Part shown: piece after piece, positions 44,512 through 52,987 of the stretch
Layout of the letters: each line of letters begins with the position of its first letter
Position numbering within the stretch: the first letter of the stretch is position 1
Assembly: GCF_023498005.1 (NCBI RefSeq)
Contig: NZ_CP097289.1
Location: 6,696,001 to 6,760,000, forward strand
Origin: Streptomyces durmitorensis
Lineage (GTDB): Bacteria > Actinomycetota > Actinomycetes > Streptomycetales > Streptomycetaceae
Length of the DNA stretch: 64,000 nt
Reading direction: 5' to 3'
The notes under the pieces: generated by a model
The model's input: the letters and a program-made list of their open reading frames with translations, nothing else
Told to the model about the DNA's origin: nothing
Database searches by the model: none
Made by a program: the position numbers and the translations under genes

Positions 44512-45317
44512 CTTCACGCTCGGACAGCACGCACACTCCTGCCGAACCCGGCCTGCGCGCCGACCGGGTGACCAGAGAGGCCGGCGGCCGCCTCATCGTC
44601 GACGGAGTGACCCTGGCCCCGCCCCCCGGAGCCACGGTCGGCCTCCTCGGCCCGAACGGCTCGGGCAAGTCCACGCTCCTGCGCATCCTGGCGGGCGTCC
44701 TGGCCCCCGCATCGGGAGTGGTCACCCTGGACGGCCGACCGCTGCGGGACGTGGGCCGCCGCACGGTGGCACGCCGGGTGGCGGTGGTGGACCAGGACGC
44801 CACCACGCAGGTCGAGCTGTCGGTGGAGGAGGTCGTACGCCTGGGCCGCATCCCGCACCGCAGGGCGTGGTCGCCCGCCACGCCCCAGGACGACGAGGCG
44901 GTGCGCGAGGCCCTGACCCGCACCGGTCTCGCCGACCGGTCGGGCCAGTCCTGGCACACACTCTCCGGCGGTGAACGCCAACGGGTCCAGATAGCAAGGG
45001 CGTTGGCCCAGACCCCCCGGGAGCTCCTCCTGGACGAACCGACCAACCACCTGGACATCCAGCACCAGTTGGACCTCCTGTCCCTGGTGGCGGACCTCCC
45101 CCTGACGAGCGTCATCGCCCTGCACGACCTGAACCTGGCGGCGATGTTCTGCGACCACGTACTGGTCCTGCGCGAGGGAGTGGCGTACGCGGCGGGCACG
45201 CCGGGCGAGGTGATCACGGAGGAGCTGATCGCGAAGGTGTACGGGGTGAGGGCGGTGGTGACGACGGCGGACGACGGCCCGCAGCCGCGCCCGTCGATCC
45301 GCTTCCTACGCGCCTGA
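44508..45317 (+). CDS. ABC transporter ATPase (BtuD/FepC type)
   Basis: The 269-residue product starts at ATG 44508 in an ATGA overlap with the permease stop. It has Walker A GLLGPNGSGKSTLLRI, the Q-loop at VAVVDQDATTQVELS, signature HTLSGGERQRVQIARALAQ, Walker B LLLDEPTNHLDIQHQL, and the switch His in IALHDLNLAA. It powers the importer. No cobalamin-modifying genes follow. Confidence 0.95.
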   Translation: MTSRSDSTHTPAEPGLRADRVTREAGGRLIVDGVTLAPPPGATVGLLGPNGSGKSTLLRILAGVLAPASGVVTLDGRPLRDVGRRTVARRVAVVDQDATTQVELSVEEVVRLGRIPHRRAWSPATPQDDEAVREALTRTGLADRSGQSWHTLSGGERQRVQIARALAQTPRELLLDEPTNHLDIQHQLDLLSLVADLPLTSVIALHDLNLAAMFCDHVLVLREGVAYAAGTPGEVITEELIAKVYGVRAVVTTADDGPQPRPSIRFLRA

Positions 45318-45319
45318 GT

Positions 45320-46123
45320 TCATGCCAGACGCAGACGGTCGGCGAGACCGGCGGCGGCGAAGGCGGACACCAGCTCGTCCCGCCCCTCGGTGAAGTGGGC
45401 CCAGCTGTCGAAGTGGACGGGGACGACCCGGCGCGCCCCGAGGATCCTCGTGGCCTCGGCTGCCTGGGCGCTGTCGAGGACGATCGGCGCGCCGTCGAAC
45501 AGGACGGGGAAGCGGGGAGCACCGGCGAAGAGGACGGCGGTGTCCACCGGGCCGAACCGTGCGGCGGTCTCCTCGACCGCGCCGAGTGAGGCGTTGTCGC
45601 CGCTGACGTAGACCGTGGGCAGGCCGTCGCCGGTCAGGACGAAGCCGACGACCTCACCGGCGATCGGTTCGACGTCCTCGCGCCTGCCGGGACCGTGGAC
45701 GGCGGGCACGCCCGTCACGGTGACCTGTCCGCCGCCGGGCCTCTCCAGCTCGACGGACTCCCAGTCGCCGAGTCCCTTCACCTTGGTGCCCAGGCTCTCG
45801 CGCAGGCGGCGCCCGCCGCCGGGAGTGGTGAGGGTGAGCGGTATGCCGGCGAGCAGGGCCCGGCCCGAGGTGTCGAGGTTGTCGGGGTGTTCGTCGTGCG
45901 AGAGCAGGACCACGTCGACGGGGCCTAGGTCGTCGGGGGAGCCCGCGGCGGGCGCGGTCTTGGTGAGGGCGGGGCCGGCGGGGGCGGGGTAGTCGCCGGG
46001 TGCGTCGAAGGTGGGGTCGGTGAGGAATCTCAGACCGCCGTACTCGAAGAGGGCGGTCGGGCCGCCGAAGACGCGTACGGGGATCTGCTGGTCGGTCGTG
46101 CCGGTCGTGCCGGAAGCAGCCAT
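45320..46123 (-). CDS. MBL-fold metallo-hydrolase (UlaG-like)
   Basis: The 267-residue product, taken from ATG 46123, has the metallo-beta-lactamase fold: GGPTALFEYGGLRFLTDPTF, VDVVLLSHDEHPDNLD, AVHGPGRR, GLPTVYVSGDNASLGAVEE and RRVVPVHFDSWAHFTEGRDE. The metal motif is HDEHPDN rather than the strict HxHxDH, as in related family members. It is divergent from the CGNR regulator across a repeat array. It converges with the ABC ATPase gene, with two bases between the stops. Substrate unknown. Confidence 0.88.
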   Translation of the reverse strand: MAASGTTGTTDQQIPVRVFGGPTALFEYGGLRFLTDPTFDAPGDYPAPAGPALTKTAPAAGSPDDLGPVDVVLLSHDEHPDNLDTSGRALLAGIPLTLTTPGGGRRLRESLGTKVKGLGDWESVELERPGGGQVTVTGVPAVHGPGRREDVEPIAGEVVGFVLTGDGLPTVYVSGDNASLGAVEETAARFGPVDTAVLFAGAPRFPVLFDGAPIVLDSAQAAEATRILGARRVVPVHFDSWAHFTEGRDELVSAFAAAGLADRLRLA

Positions 46124-46138
46124 GAAAGAAACACACAC

Positions 46139-46280
46139 CTCACGGATGGGGACCTCACGAATGAGGCCTCACGAATGAGGGCCTCACGGATGGGGCCTCA
46201 CGGATGGGGCCTCACGGATGGGGACCTCACGGATAGGAGACTTTCTATCCGTGATGAACCGTAGCTGTTTCTCACGGATG
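46139..46280. repeat. Array of repeated half-operators
   Basis: Seven adjacent copies of a 14-15 base unit, CTCACGGATGGGGC or close variants (CTCACGAATGAGGC), run from 46139 to about 46241. An eighth CTCACGGATG stands alone at 46271-46280. The last array copy forms one arm of the palindrome described next. The array fills the divergent gap between the MBL and CGNR genes, which suggests cooperative binding of one regulator. Confidence 0.9.
46227..46254. promoter_or_regulatory. Palindromic operator at the end of the array
   Basis: TCACGGATAG (46227-46236) and CTATCCGTGA (46245-46254) are perfect inverse arms around GAGACTTT. The arm is the array unit, so the array is a row of half-sites feeding one full site. 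It lies 42 bases before the CGNR start. Confidence 0.85.
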
Positions 46281-46295
46281 AAGGCAAGGCGTACC

Positions 46296-46913
46296 ATGAG
46301 GCTCGTGAAGGAGACCGTAGAAACCGCGACCGCCGAACCGGCACCGCCGCCCGCGCCGGGCGCGGAGCAGTACGTGGCACTCGACTTTGCGAACAGCGCC
46401 CTCGCCCTGCCCGGCGGCCAGTTCACCGACCTCCTCGGCACCCCGGCGGACGCGAACCGGTGGCTTACCGAACGCGACCTGGCCCCGGCCGACGCGGGCC
46501 TCCAGGAGATGTGCACGGCACAGCTGCGGACCCTGCGGGAACAGATCAGGTCCCTCCTGGCAGCGCGGCTCGCGGGCTGCGCACCCCCGGCGAGCGCGCT
46601 GTCCGCCTTGAACGAAGCCCTGACCAGAGCGCCCGCGGCCTCCCTGCTGCACTGGGACCCCGCCCGCGGCCTGTACCGCGCGGCATCCCACCCCACGACC
46701 CAGATCGTCGAACACGCCCTGGCAGCGCTGGCCGCCGACACCGCGGACCTCCTGACGGCCCCGGAAGCGGACCGCCTCACGGCCTGCGGCTCCCCACCCT
46801 GCAACCGCTACTTGCTCCGCCACGGCCGCCGCCACTGGTGCTCGACCCGCTGCGGAGGCCGGGCCCGCGCGGCCCGCGCCTACGCACGACGCGCGCAGCC
46901 GAAGGCGGACTGA
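46296..46913 (+). CDS. CGNR-type zinc-finger regulator (ABATE domain)
   Basis: The 205-residue product has the ABATE-type N-terminal domain (YVALDFANSALALPGGQFTD) and a C-terminal zinc finger with Cys164, Cys169, Cys182 and Cys186, ending RRHWCSTRCGGRARAARAYA. The family motif CGNR is CGGR here. These proteins are stress-inducible regulators whose finger binds DNA. The start ATG 46296 fits the family; an in-frame GTG at 46305 is possible. The regulator probably binds the upstream half-site array and controls itself and the MBL gene. Confidence 0.87.
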   Translation: MRLVKETVETATAEPAPPPAPGAEQYVALDFANSALALPGGQFTDLLGTPADANRWLTERDLAPADAGLQEMCTAQLRTLREQIRSLLAARLAGCAPPASALSALNEALTRAPAASLLHWDPARGLYRAASHPTTQIVEHALAALAADTADLLTAPEADRLTACGSPPCNRYLLRHGRRHWCSTRCGGRARAARAYARRAQPKAD

Positions 46914-46925
46914 GGGCTCGGGGCA

Positions 46926-46985
46926 GACGCAAGCAGCGAGGGCCGCTGCCTCCCACCGGAGGCAGCGGCCCTCGCTGCTTGCGTC
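46926..46985. terminator. Long perfect hairpin terminator
   Basis: Perfect 28-base arms at 46926-46953 and 46958-46985 (GACGCAAGCAGCGAGGGCCG onward) with loop CACC sit between the convergent CGNR and alpha/beta hydrolase genes. Strong stem and position indicate a bidirectional terminator. Confidence 0.9.
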
Positions 46986-47002
46986 AGAGCTGGAGATGTC
47001 GC

Positions 47003-47776
47003 CTAGCGGGGCCGTGGCTCGTCGAGGTACTGGTCGGCCCAGGCGCTGATGATGTGAGCGGCCCGTTGCGCCTGCCCTCGCGCGGTCAGCAGATGGTCGG
47101 CGCCTTCGAGCGAGATGAAGCTTCGCGGGTGCCGTGCCTCCTGGAAGATCTCCGCGGCATTGGAGATGTCGACGGTGGAGTCGGTGGGCGAATGCGCGAC
47201 GAGGAGCGGAAGGTCCACCTCGCCGATCCGGTCGCGCAGGTGAGCCCGGCGCACGTCCTCGACGAAGGCGCGCTTGAGAACCAGAGTCCTCCCGCCGACG
47301 AACCACTCGTGCGCACCGTCACTGAGGACCTTCTCCAGGACCGAGTCGTACTGCAGCTCGACGTGACTGGGATCGACGGGCGCCGCGATCGTGGCCAGCG
47401 CGCGCAGGCCGACGATCTCGCGCGCGGCTGCGATCGCGGCGGCACCTCCCCACGAGTGCCCCACCAGCAAATCCACCGGAGTCCCTCGCTCCGCCATGAA
47501 GGCCGCGGCACGGACGGTGTCCTGCACCTTGACGGTGAAGGAACCGTCCCCCCAGTCGCCCTCGGAGTCACCGATCCCGAGATTGTCGAAGCGCAGCATG
47601 CCGATCCCCTCGCGCGCCAACTGCTTGCAGACGCGCGAGGCGGCCGGCGACTCCTTGCCCAGGGTGAATCCATGCGCGAAGAGCCCCCAGCCCCGGATCT
47701 CGCCCTCCGGCAGGTCGATCACCCCGGCCAGCTGGGGGCCGACGACGCTCGGGAATCTCACTTTTTCGTTCTTCAT
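47003..47776 (-). CDS. Alpha/beta hydrolase (dienelactone/esterase-like)
   Basis: The 257-residue product has the serine-hydrolase catalytic set: GWGLFAHGFTLGKESPAASR for the oxyanion HG, DLLVGHSWGGAAAIAAA with the nucleophile Ser, VAHSPTDSTVDISNAAE with the Asp, and SLEGADHLL with the His. The short start sequence MKNEKVRFPSVVG fits alpha/beta hydrolases that act on small esters or peptides. Substrate unknown. Confidence 0.9.
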   Translation of the reverse strand: MKNEKVRFPSVVGPQLAGVIDLPEGEIRGWGLFAHGFTLGKESPAASRVCKQLAREGIGMLRFDNLGIGDSEGDWGDGSFTVKVQDTVRAAAFMAERGTPVDLLVGHSWGGAAAIAAAREIVGLRALATIAAPVDPSHVELQYDSVLEKVLSDGAHEWFVGGRTLVLKRAFVEDVRRAHLRDRIGEVDLPLLVAHSPTDSTVDISNAAEIFQEARHPRSFISLEGADHLLTARGQAQRAAHIISAWADQYLDEPRPR

Positions 47777-47865
47777 CTGCGGTGCTCACCTAGGCAGGGA
47801 CTGATCGTGGGGCAGGGAGACGAGAACGACACTAGCCGGTGCCGGCACGAGACCAACAGAACAGC

Positions 47866-47895
47866 GGGCCGCCTCCCCGTTCCGGGAGACGGCCC
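47866..47895. terminator. Hairpin downstream of the small minus-strand ORF
   Basis: GGGCCGCCTCCC and GGGAGACGGCCC pair with one mismatch around CGTTCC. It lies 28 bases past the stop of the 43-residue ORF on the minus strand. Confidence 0.55.
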
Positions 47896-47922
47896 ACTGC
47901 CCATGCTGACGCGGTGTCGGGC

Positions 47923-48054
47923 TCAGGCCGGGGGGCACCATCCGAGCAGCAGCAGCCCGCGTGCCAGGAGACCGACTCCGAGTTGGTGCTGCCGGTTGGA
48001 GTCGCGCGCTCCGGCCCGCAGTCTTCCCTGGGCCCGCGACAACGGCTTCCTCAT
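47923..48054 (-). CDS. Possible 43-residue protein
   Basis: An ATG at 48054 begins MRKPLSRAQGRLRAGARDSN, and the frame ends LARGLLLLGWCPPA with TGA. It has about 81 percent G/C in third positions and a hairpin right after it. The basic N-terminus and hydrophobic C-terminus could be a small membrane peptide. No homology is known to me, and the ribosome site (CGTGGA) is weak, so it remains a guess. Confidence 0.3.
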   Translation of the reverse strand: MRKPLSRAQGRLRAGARDSNRQHQLGVGLLARGLLLLGWCPPA

Positions 48055-48094
48055 TCCACGAAAGGTGTCAGAGGTCGCTCGTAAGCTCTGGAGC

Positions 48095-49873
48095 ATGGGG
48101 AGCACTGGAATTACTGAAGCCGATGTCGACAAGGCGATGACCGTCGTCGAGAGCAGCAGACAGTCACTTCGGCGGGATGATCCCGCCGTGCAAGCACTTG
48201 CCGCAGCAGTATCCGTGCAGCGTCGCTTACAGGGAGAGGGGGCTGTCACGGACGACGAACTGCTAGGGGCGCATGACAACTTGCACTCAAGGATGCCGTA
48301 CCGGCACGGGGGCTACCTGGAGATGCTGGCCGACGCGCTACTGGCCCGCGGGATAGTGCCCTCGCCCGGCGACTACGACGGTGACTGGTGGCTGTGGTGG
48401 CCCAAGAAGGGCCATGGGCCGTGTCGTGACTGCCGACAGCCTCGCTCACTGACACGCTACTCCGCCAAGTGGGGCAAGCCGTACAGATACTTGTGCGCAC
48501 GCTGCCGCAAACAGGAATTAGCAGACGATACGGCGTATCTCAACAGCGTCACCGGGGTCACCCCAGAGGAAGGTGAGTCCGCCGAATCGCTCTTCACAAG
48601 ACGTACGGCAGCTCTCGTCGGCCAATTGGGCAGCCAGGCGGCAGCAGCACCTGAGAAGCAAGCAGGTCGCCCGAGTGCCGAACAGTGGGGCGAGTACGTA
48701 GACCGGCTCATGGAAGTACTCGGCTCGCTCGACTGGGCCGGCTGGGCGATCCCGGACGAATACGATTCGGACTGGGATGCCGAAACCGGCCCGATGCTCT
48801 TCGCCACGCTGTGGCGTACCGGTGCCGCGCTAGACGTCGAGTACTACCCGCATGAAGGCCGGCTCCGGCTTCTTCCCTACGAAGACGTATGCGGCGACTT
48901 CCCGGAGTCCTTTGCCGCACTCGATGAAGAGGTCGAAATCGCGATTTCCCGCGAGGGCGACGAAGCCGTCACGGCAGTTCAGCATCGAGCCGGCGCGTTG
49001 GGATTGCTCGATGCAACTCGCGTCCGTGTGGTGGAAGGGGCTGATCCGGAGGCCGCGGAGGCGTTCGGAGCTGAGTCGCTCCGGTCCCTCTTCAGCCCGG
49101 CAGCCTCGTACCGGAAGATCCCCGTTGCCGACATTGTCAAGGAAGCTCTACAGCACCCTGATCTCAGCACCTATCTGCGCTGGGTTGTCGGTATGGCAGG
49201 CCGCGACGTGCACCCGGATCCGGTCCCCGATGCGGCGGCTCTGGGTATCGCGGCGTGGTGCTGGCGCAATGAAACGGCTGTGGAGGCTCACCACCTTCCC
49301 TCGGACGTGCAGATGGCTCGAGTGAACATCGCGGTGACTCGCGCGGTGCTGCCCCATGTCTGCCCGTACGAAGGTATCGACTGGGACGGGATCGAGCAGT
49401 CACTGACTGATGCAGACTGGGAACTCCCAAACGGTCGGACTGTCTCCTCCCTGTTCGGCGACGGGTGGCCGGAGGTGCAGTCGACGGTGCGCGAGCAGAT
49501 CCGGAAATGGCAACGCCTCGACAGTGAACTTCTTGGTCCGGATACCACTTTGAGGCTGATGACGATCGGGGGCTCGACAAGCTACACATGTCACTGGTGG
49601 GGCCAAGGGCGCTGGCGCGCGATCTGTGAAGAGATCGTCCGCGATGCTGTCGAAGCTGGTTTCACGCTGCCGCAACCGTACGACTGCCGTGGTTCTGCTG
49701 CTTTGATCGACGACTTGGAACACCCTGACATGCAGTCCGACGCAGTGCTGGACTGGCTTATCGACATGCCCGAAGCCTCCGTTTCAGGGCCTCACGGATT
49801 GCGCCACCATCCAGCTACCCAGCCGCTCGTGCGCGAATACGATCCGTGGTGGGCGACGCCGGAGGAAGACTGA
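48095..49873 (+). CDS. Large orphan protein with zinc-ribbon motif
   Basis: The 592-residue product starts at ATG 48095 (CTGGAG just upstream). Near the N-terminus is a helical segment, then WWLWWPKKGHGPCRDC and YRYLCARCRKQ, giving Cys110, Cys113, Cys134 and Cys137, a likely zinc ribbon. The rest is acidic and mixed alpha/beta, with IPDEYDSDWDAETGPMLFAT and HHPATQPLVREYDPWWATPE near the end. Base composition is clearly lower in G+C than the neighbours and codon use is less biased, which suggests acquisition. I recognise no family. It interrupts the space between core genes before glnA. Confidence 0.75.
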   Translation: MGSTGITEADVDKAMTVVESSRQSLRRDDPAVQALAAAVSVQRRLQGEGAVTDDELLGAHDNLHSRMPYRHGGYLEMLADALLARGIVPSPGDYDGDWWLWWPKKGHGPCRDCRQPRSLTRYSAKWGKPYRYLCARCRKQELADDTAYLNSVTGVTPEEGESAESLFTRRTAALVGQLGSQAAAAPEKQAGRPSAEQWGEYVDRLMEVLGSLDWAGWAIPDEYDSDWDAETGPMLFATLWRTGAALDVEYYPHEGRLRLLPYEDVCGDFPESFAALDEEVEIAISREGDEAVTAVQHRAGALGLLDATRVRVVEGADPEAAEAFGAESLRSLFSPAASYRKIPVADIVKEALQHPDLSTYLRWVVGMAGRDVHPDPVPDAAALGIAAWCWRNETAVEAHHLPSDVQMARVNIAVTRAVLPHVCPYEGIDWDGIEQSLTDADWELPNGRTVSSLFGDGWPEVQSTVREQIRKWQRLDSELLGPDTTLRLMTIGGSTSYTCHWWGQGRWRAICEEIVRDAVEAGFTLPQPYDCRGSAALIDDLEHPDMQSDAVLDWLIDMPEASVSGPHGLRHHPATQPLVREYDPWWATPEED

Positions 49874-49917
49874 CTCCGCAATCATCGGCAGTAGCCCAGT
49901 GCCCCTACCAGCAGAAC

Positions 49918-49958
49918 GAGCGTCTACCTCCAGCAGAACCTGCTGGAGGTAGACGCTC
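49918..49958. terminator. Hairpin terminator between the orphan gene and glnA
   Basis: Perfect 18-base arms GAGCGTCTACCTCCAGCA (49918-49935) and its inverse (49941-49958) with loop GAACC lie between the two convergent stops. Confidence 0.88.
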
Positions 49959-50003
49959 AGGGAGCCCTTCGGCCGACGGCTTACCGAGTTCGAGCTCTAC
50001 TTT

Positions 50004-51413
50004 CTAGATGTCGAAGTACAGCTCGAACTCATGCGGGTGCGGCCGCAGCTGGATCGGGGCGATCTCGTTCGTGCGCTTGTAGTCGATCCACGTCTCGATC
50101 AGGTCGGGGGTGAAGACACCGCCGGCCAGGAGGTACTCGTGGTCCGCCTCGAGGGCGTCGAGGACGGCCGGGAGGGAGGTCGGGACCTGGGCGACGCCCG
50201 CGTGCTCCTCGGGGGCCAGCTCGTAGAGGTCCTTGTCGATCGGCTCCGGCGGCTCGATCTTGTTCTTCACGCCGTCCAGGCCGGCCATCAGGAGGGCCGA
50301 GAACGCCAGGTACGGGTTCGAGGACGGGTCGGGCGCGCGGAACTCGACGCGCTTGGCCTTCGGGTTCGAGCCCGTGATCGGGATACGCATGGCGGCCGAG
50401 CGGTTGCGCTGCGAGTACACCATGTTGACCGGCGCCTCGAAGCCCGGGACCAGGCGGTGGTACGAGTTCACCGTCGGGTTCGTGAAGGCGAGCAGCGACG
50501 GGGCGTGCTTGAGGATGCCGCCGATGTAGTAGCGGGCGGTGTCCGAGAGGCCCGCGTAGCCCTGCTCGTCGTAGAAGAGCGGGTCGCCGTTGGCCCACAG
50601 CGACTGGTGGACGTGCATGCCCGAGCCGTTGTCACCGAAGATCGGCTTCGGCATGAAGGTCGCGGTCTTCTCGTTGCGCCAGGCGACGTTCTTCACGATG
50701 TACTTGAAGAGCATCAGGTCGTCGGCCGCGGCGAGCAGCGTGTTGAACTTGTAGTTGATCTCCGCCTGGCCGGCCGTGCCGACCTCGTGGTGCTGGCGCT
50801 CGACCTGGAGGCCGTTCTTGTCCAGCTCCAGGGAGATCTCCGCGCGGAGATCCGCGAAGTGGTCGACCGGCGGGGCGGGGAAGTAGCCGCCCTTGTAGCG
50901 GACCTTGTAGCCACGGTTGTTCTCGACCGCACCGGTGTTCCAGGCGCCCGCCTCGGAGTCGATGTGGTAGAAGCTCTCGTTCGCCGACGTCTGGAAACGG
51001 ACGTTGTCGAAGACGTAGAACTCCGCCTCGGGGCCGAAGTACGCGGTGTCCGCGATGCCGGTGGACGCGAGGTAGGCCTCGGCCTTCTTGGCGATGTTGC
51101 GCGGGTCACGGCTGTACTGCTCGCCCGTGATCGGGTCGTGGATGAAGAAGTTGATGTTGATGGTCTTGTCGCGGCGGAAGGGGTCGACCCGGGCGGTCGA
51201 CAGGTCCGCGCGCAGCGCCATGTCGGACTCGTGGATGGCCTGGAAGCCGCGGATCGACGATCCGTCGAAGGCCAGCTCCTCGTCAGGGTCGAACGCCGCT
51301 GCCGGGATCGTGAAGTGCTGCATCACTCCGGGCAGGTCGCAGAACCGGACATCTACGAACTTCACGTCCTCGTCCGCGATGAACTTCTTTGCGTCGTCGG
51401 CGTTCTGGAACAT
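50004..51413 (-). CDS. glnA: Glutamine synthetase type I
   Basis: The 469-residue product starts [20 protein letters not shown] at ATG 51413, with AGGAGG six bases upstream. It has DGSSIRGF, the metal/ATP strings [47 protein letters not shown] and [10 protein letters not shown], and [16 protein letters not shown]. The adenylylation loop [11 protein letters not shown] places the modified tyrosine at residue 397, the classical position. GlnE at 3.6 kb should modify it. Upstream is a clear GlnR box. A longer frame to 51527 exists but runs into that control region. Confidence 0.98.
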   Translation of the reverse strand: MFQNADDAKKFIADEDVKFVDVRFCDLPGVMQHFTIPAAAFDPDEELAFDGSSIRGFQAIHESDMALRADLSTARVDPFRRDKTININFFIHDPITGEQYSRDPRNIAKKAEAYLASTGIADTAYFGPEAEFYVFDNVRFQTSANESFYHIDSEAGAWNTGAVENNRGYKVRYKGGYFPAPPVDHFADLRAEISLELDKNGLQVERQHHEVGTAGQAEINYKFNTLLAAADDLMLFKYIVKNVAWRNEKTATFMPKPIFGDNGSGMHVHQSLWANGDPLFYDEQGYAGLSDTARYYIGGILKHAPSLLAFTNPTVNSYHRLVPGFEAPVNMVYSQRNRSAAMRIPITGSNPKAKRVEFRAPDPSSNPYLAFSALLMAGLDGVKNKIEPPEPIDKDLYELAPEEHAGVAQVPTSLPAVLDALEADHEYLLAGGVFTPDLIETWIDYKRTNEIAPIQLRPHPHEFELYFDI

Positions 51414-51514
51414 CCAACTCCTCCTACTCCCGGCCCCCAGGCGGGGACGGGGTTGCAGCTCGTTGTGCGGCCAGTGCGGTGGCACACGCTGGGACCCGAC
51501 CATAGGGACGGGGG

Positions 51515-51552
51515 ATTTCTCAAGCATGACCCATTTGTTTCGCCGAAGTTAA
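51515..51552 (-). promoter_or_regulatory. GlnR box of glnA
   Basis: On the minus strand TTAAC, GAAAC, GTCAT and GAAAT are separated by six bases each (51548-51552, 51537-51541, 51526-51530, 51515-51519). This is the known GlnR pattern with the b-type half-sites GAAAC and GAAAT. It lies 102 to 139 bases before the glnA start. Confidence 0.85.
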
Positions 51553-51631
51553 CCGAGCCGGGTTCGAGCCGGGTGTCATTCGCCCTACCCCGCCCGTCCT
51601 CGGACGAAATCGGGCGCAGTACCGTGGACGG

Positions 51632-52099
51632 GTGGACAACAGGCAAGTAATCGGATCGTGGCTCTCCGGCCCTCGTGCGGCGGCAGAGGATGCGGGCGTC
51701 GACTTCGGATACCGCGGCGAGCAGCTCGGCCTGCCGGAGGAGGGGCCCGGCTCGATCGCGCGGCCCGGCCGGCGCATGGGCGCCGTCGTCGTCGACTGGG
51801 CACTGTGCATGCTCATCGCATACGGCCTGTTCGCTCGCGGTGACCAGCAGGCGATGGGCAACTGGGCGCTGGGCATCTTCTTCGTCATGACCGTCCTGAC
51901 GGTCGGCACGGTCGGCTGCACCCCCGGCAAGGCCCTCTTCAGGCTCCGTGTCGTCGCCGAGGGCGGCGGCCGGCTCGGCGCCGTCCGGGTCCTCATCCGC
52001 AGCGTGCTGCTCTGCGTCGCCATCCCGGCCCTGATCTGGGACCGCGACGGCCGCGGCCTGCACGACCGCCTCGCCCGCGCCGTTCAGGTACGGATCTGA
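51632..52099 (+). CDS. RDD family membrane protein
   Basis: The 155-residue product starts at GTG 51632 and reads DNRQVIGSWLSGPRAA. It has the RDD domain: RPGRRMGAVVVDWALCMLIA near residue 45, ALGIFFVMTVLTVGTVGCTP (Cys and Pro near the loop), GKALFRLRVV, and LIWDRDGRGLHDRLARAVQV at the end. RDD proteins are small membrane proteins of unclear function, sometimes transport-linked. It is divergent from glnA. Confidence 0.87.
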   Translation: MDNRQVIGSWLSGPRAAAEDAGVDFGYRGEQLGLPEEGPGSIARPGRRMGAVVVDWALCMLIAYGLFARGDQQAMGNWALGIFFVMTVLTVGTVGCTPGKALFRLRVVAEGGGRLGAVRVLIRSVLLCVAIPALIWDRDGRGLHDRLARAVQVRI

Positions 52100-52150
52100 A
52101 ACCCGGCTGAACCGGGCTGCACCCGGCTGAACCAGCTGCACCCGCGTACG

Positions 52151-52188
52151 ACGAAGGCCCCGGAACCGATCGGTTCCGGGGCCTTCGT
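52151..52188. terminator. Palindromic terminator
   Basis: A perfect 38-bp palindrome, arms ACGAAGGCCCCGGAACCGA at 52151-52169 and inverse at 52170-52188, sits between convergent RDD and DUF4191 genes. Confidence 0.85.
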
Positions 52189-52255
52189 CAACGTAGGAGA
52201 AGACGGGAAAGGGAAGATGTCGACGTCGAAGAAGTCGCGGTCGAAGAAGTCGAGG

Positions 52256-52957
52256 TCAGCGCATCTTCGGTCCGCCGCGAGGCATCCGCATGCCCTTCGG
52301 CATCGGGCCCTTCGGCAACGGCATGTTGCTCATCAGGTCGCCCATCGCGCGCAGCCGGTCGTTCGTCGCCGTGACCTGCGGGCCCTGGAGGACGCGGGGC
52401 AGCTTCAGAAGCGTCGTACGCAGCTTCTTCAGCGGGACCTGGCCCTCGCCGGTGCCGACGATGACGTCATGCACAGGGACGTCGGAGACGACCCGCGCCA
52501 TGCGCTTCTTCTCGGCCGCCAGCAGGCTCTTCACCCGGTTCGGGTTGCCCTCGGCGACGAGCACGATGCCGGCCTTGCCGACCGTGCGGTGCACGACGTC
52601 CTGGCTGCGGTTCATCGCCACCGCCGGAGTCGTCGTCCAGCCGCGGCCGATCTTGTCGAGCACCGCGGCCGCCGCACCGGGCTGGCCCTCCATCTGCCCG
52701 AAGGCCGCACGCTCAGCCCTGCGCCCGAAGACGATCGCCATCGCGAGGAAGGCGAGCACAAAGCCGAGAATGCCGAGATAGATCGGGTGACCGATCAAGA
52801 AGCCGATCGCGAGGAAGACACCAAAGGTGACGATTCCCACAGCCGCGATGATGAGACCGATCCGCGGATCGGCCCTGCGGGTCATCTTGTAGGTCTGGGC
52901 AATCTGCTTGAGTCGCCCGGGGTTCGCGGCGTCCGCCGCGGTTTCCTTCCTCGCCAT
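52256..52957 (-). CDS. DUF4191 membrane protein
   Basis: The 233-residue product has a basic N-terminus, two membrane helices at about residues 33-55 and 57-78 (GLIIAAVGIVTFGVFLAIGF; LGILGFVLAFLAMAIVFGRR), and a cytoplasmic part with GWTTTPAVAMNRSQDVVHRT, VGKAGIVLVAEGNPNRVKSL, and LKKLRTTLLKLPRVLQGPQV. This is the DUF4191 pattern. The gene lies near the lip genes in actinobacteria and has no described role. The end is proline/methionine-rich. Confidence 0.9.
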   Translation of the reverse strand: MARKETAADAANPGRLKQIAQTYKMTRRADPRIGLIIAAVGIVTFGVFLAIGFLIGHPIYLGILGFVLAFLAMAIVFGRRAERAAFGQMEGQPGAAAAVLDKIGRGWTTTPAVAMNRSQDVVHRTVGKAGIVLVAEGNPNRVKSLLAAEKKRMARVVSDVPVHDVIVGTGEGQVPLKKLRTTLLKLPRVLQGPQVTATNDRLRAMGDLMSNMPLPKGPMPKGMRMPRGGPKMR

Positions 52958-52987
52958 GTCGTGAAGTCTACGTGTCCCTGGAAGTGA

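Noticed and set aside
46139..46241. CRISPR array
   Set aside because: Units are adjacent without spacers of constant length and too short. They fit operator half-sites.
46460..48094. Long N-terminal extension of the orphan protein
   Set aside because: The frame passes through the CGNR gene in another frame and through the terminator at 46926, so the ATG at 48095 is used.
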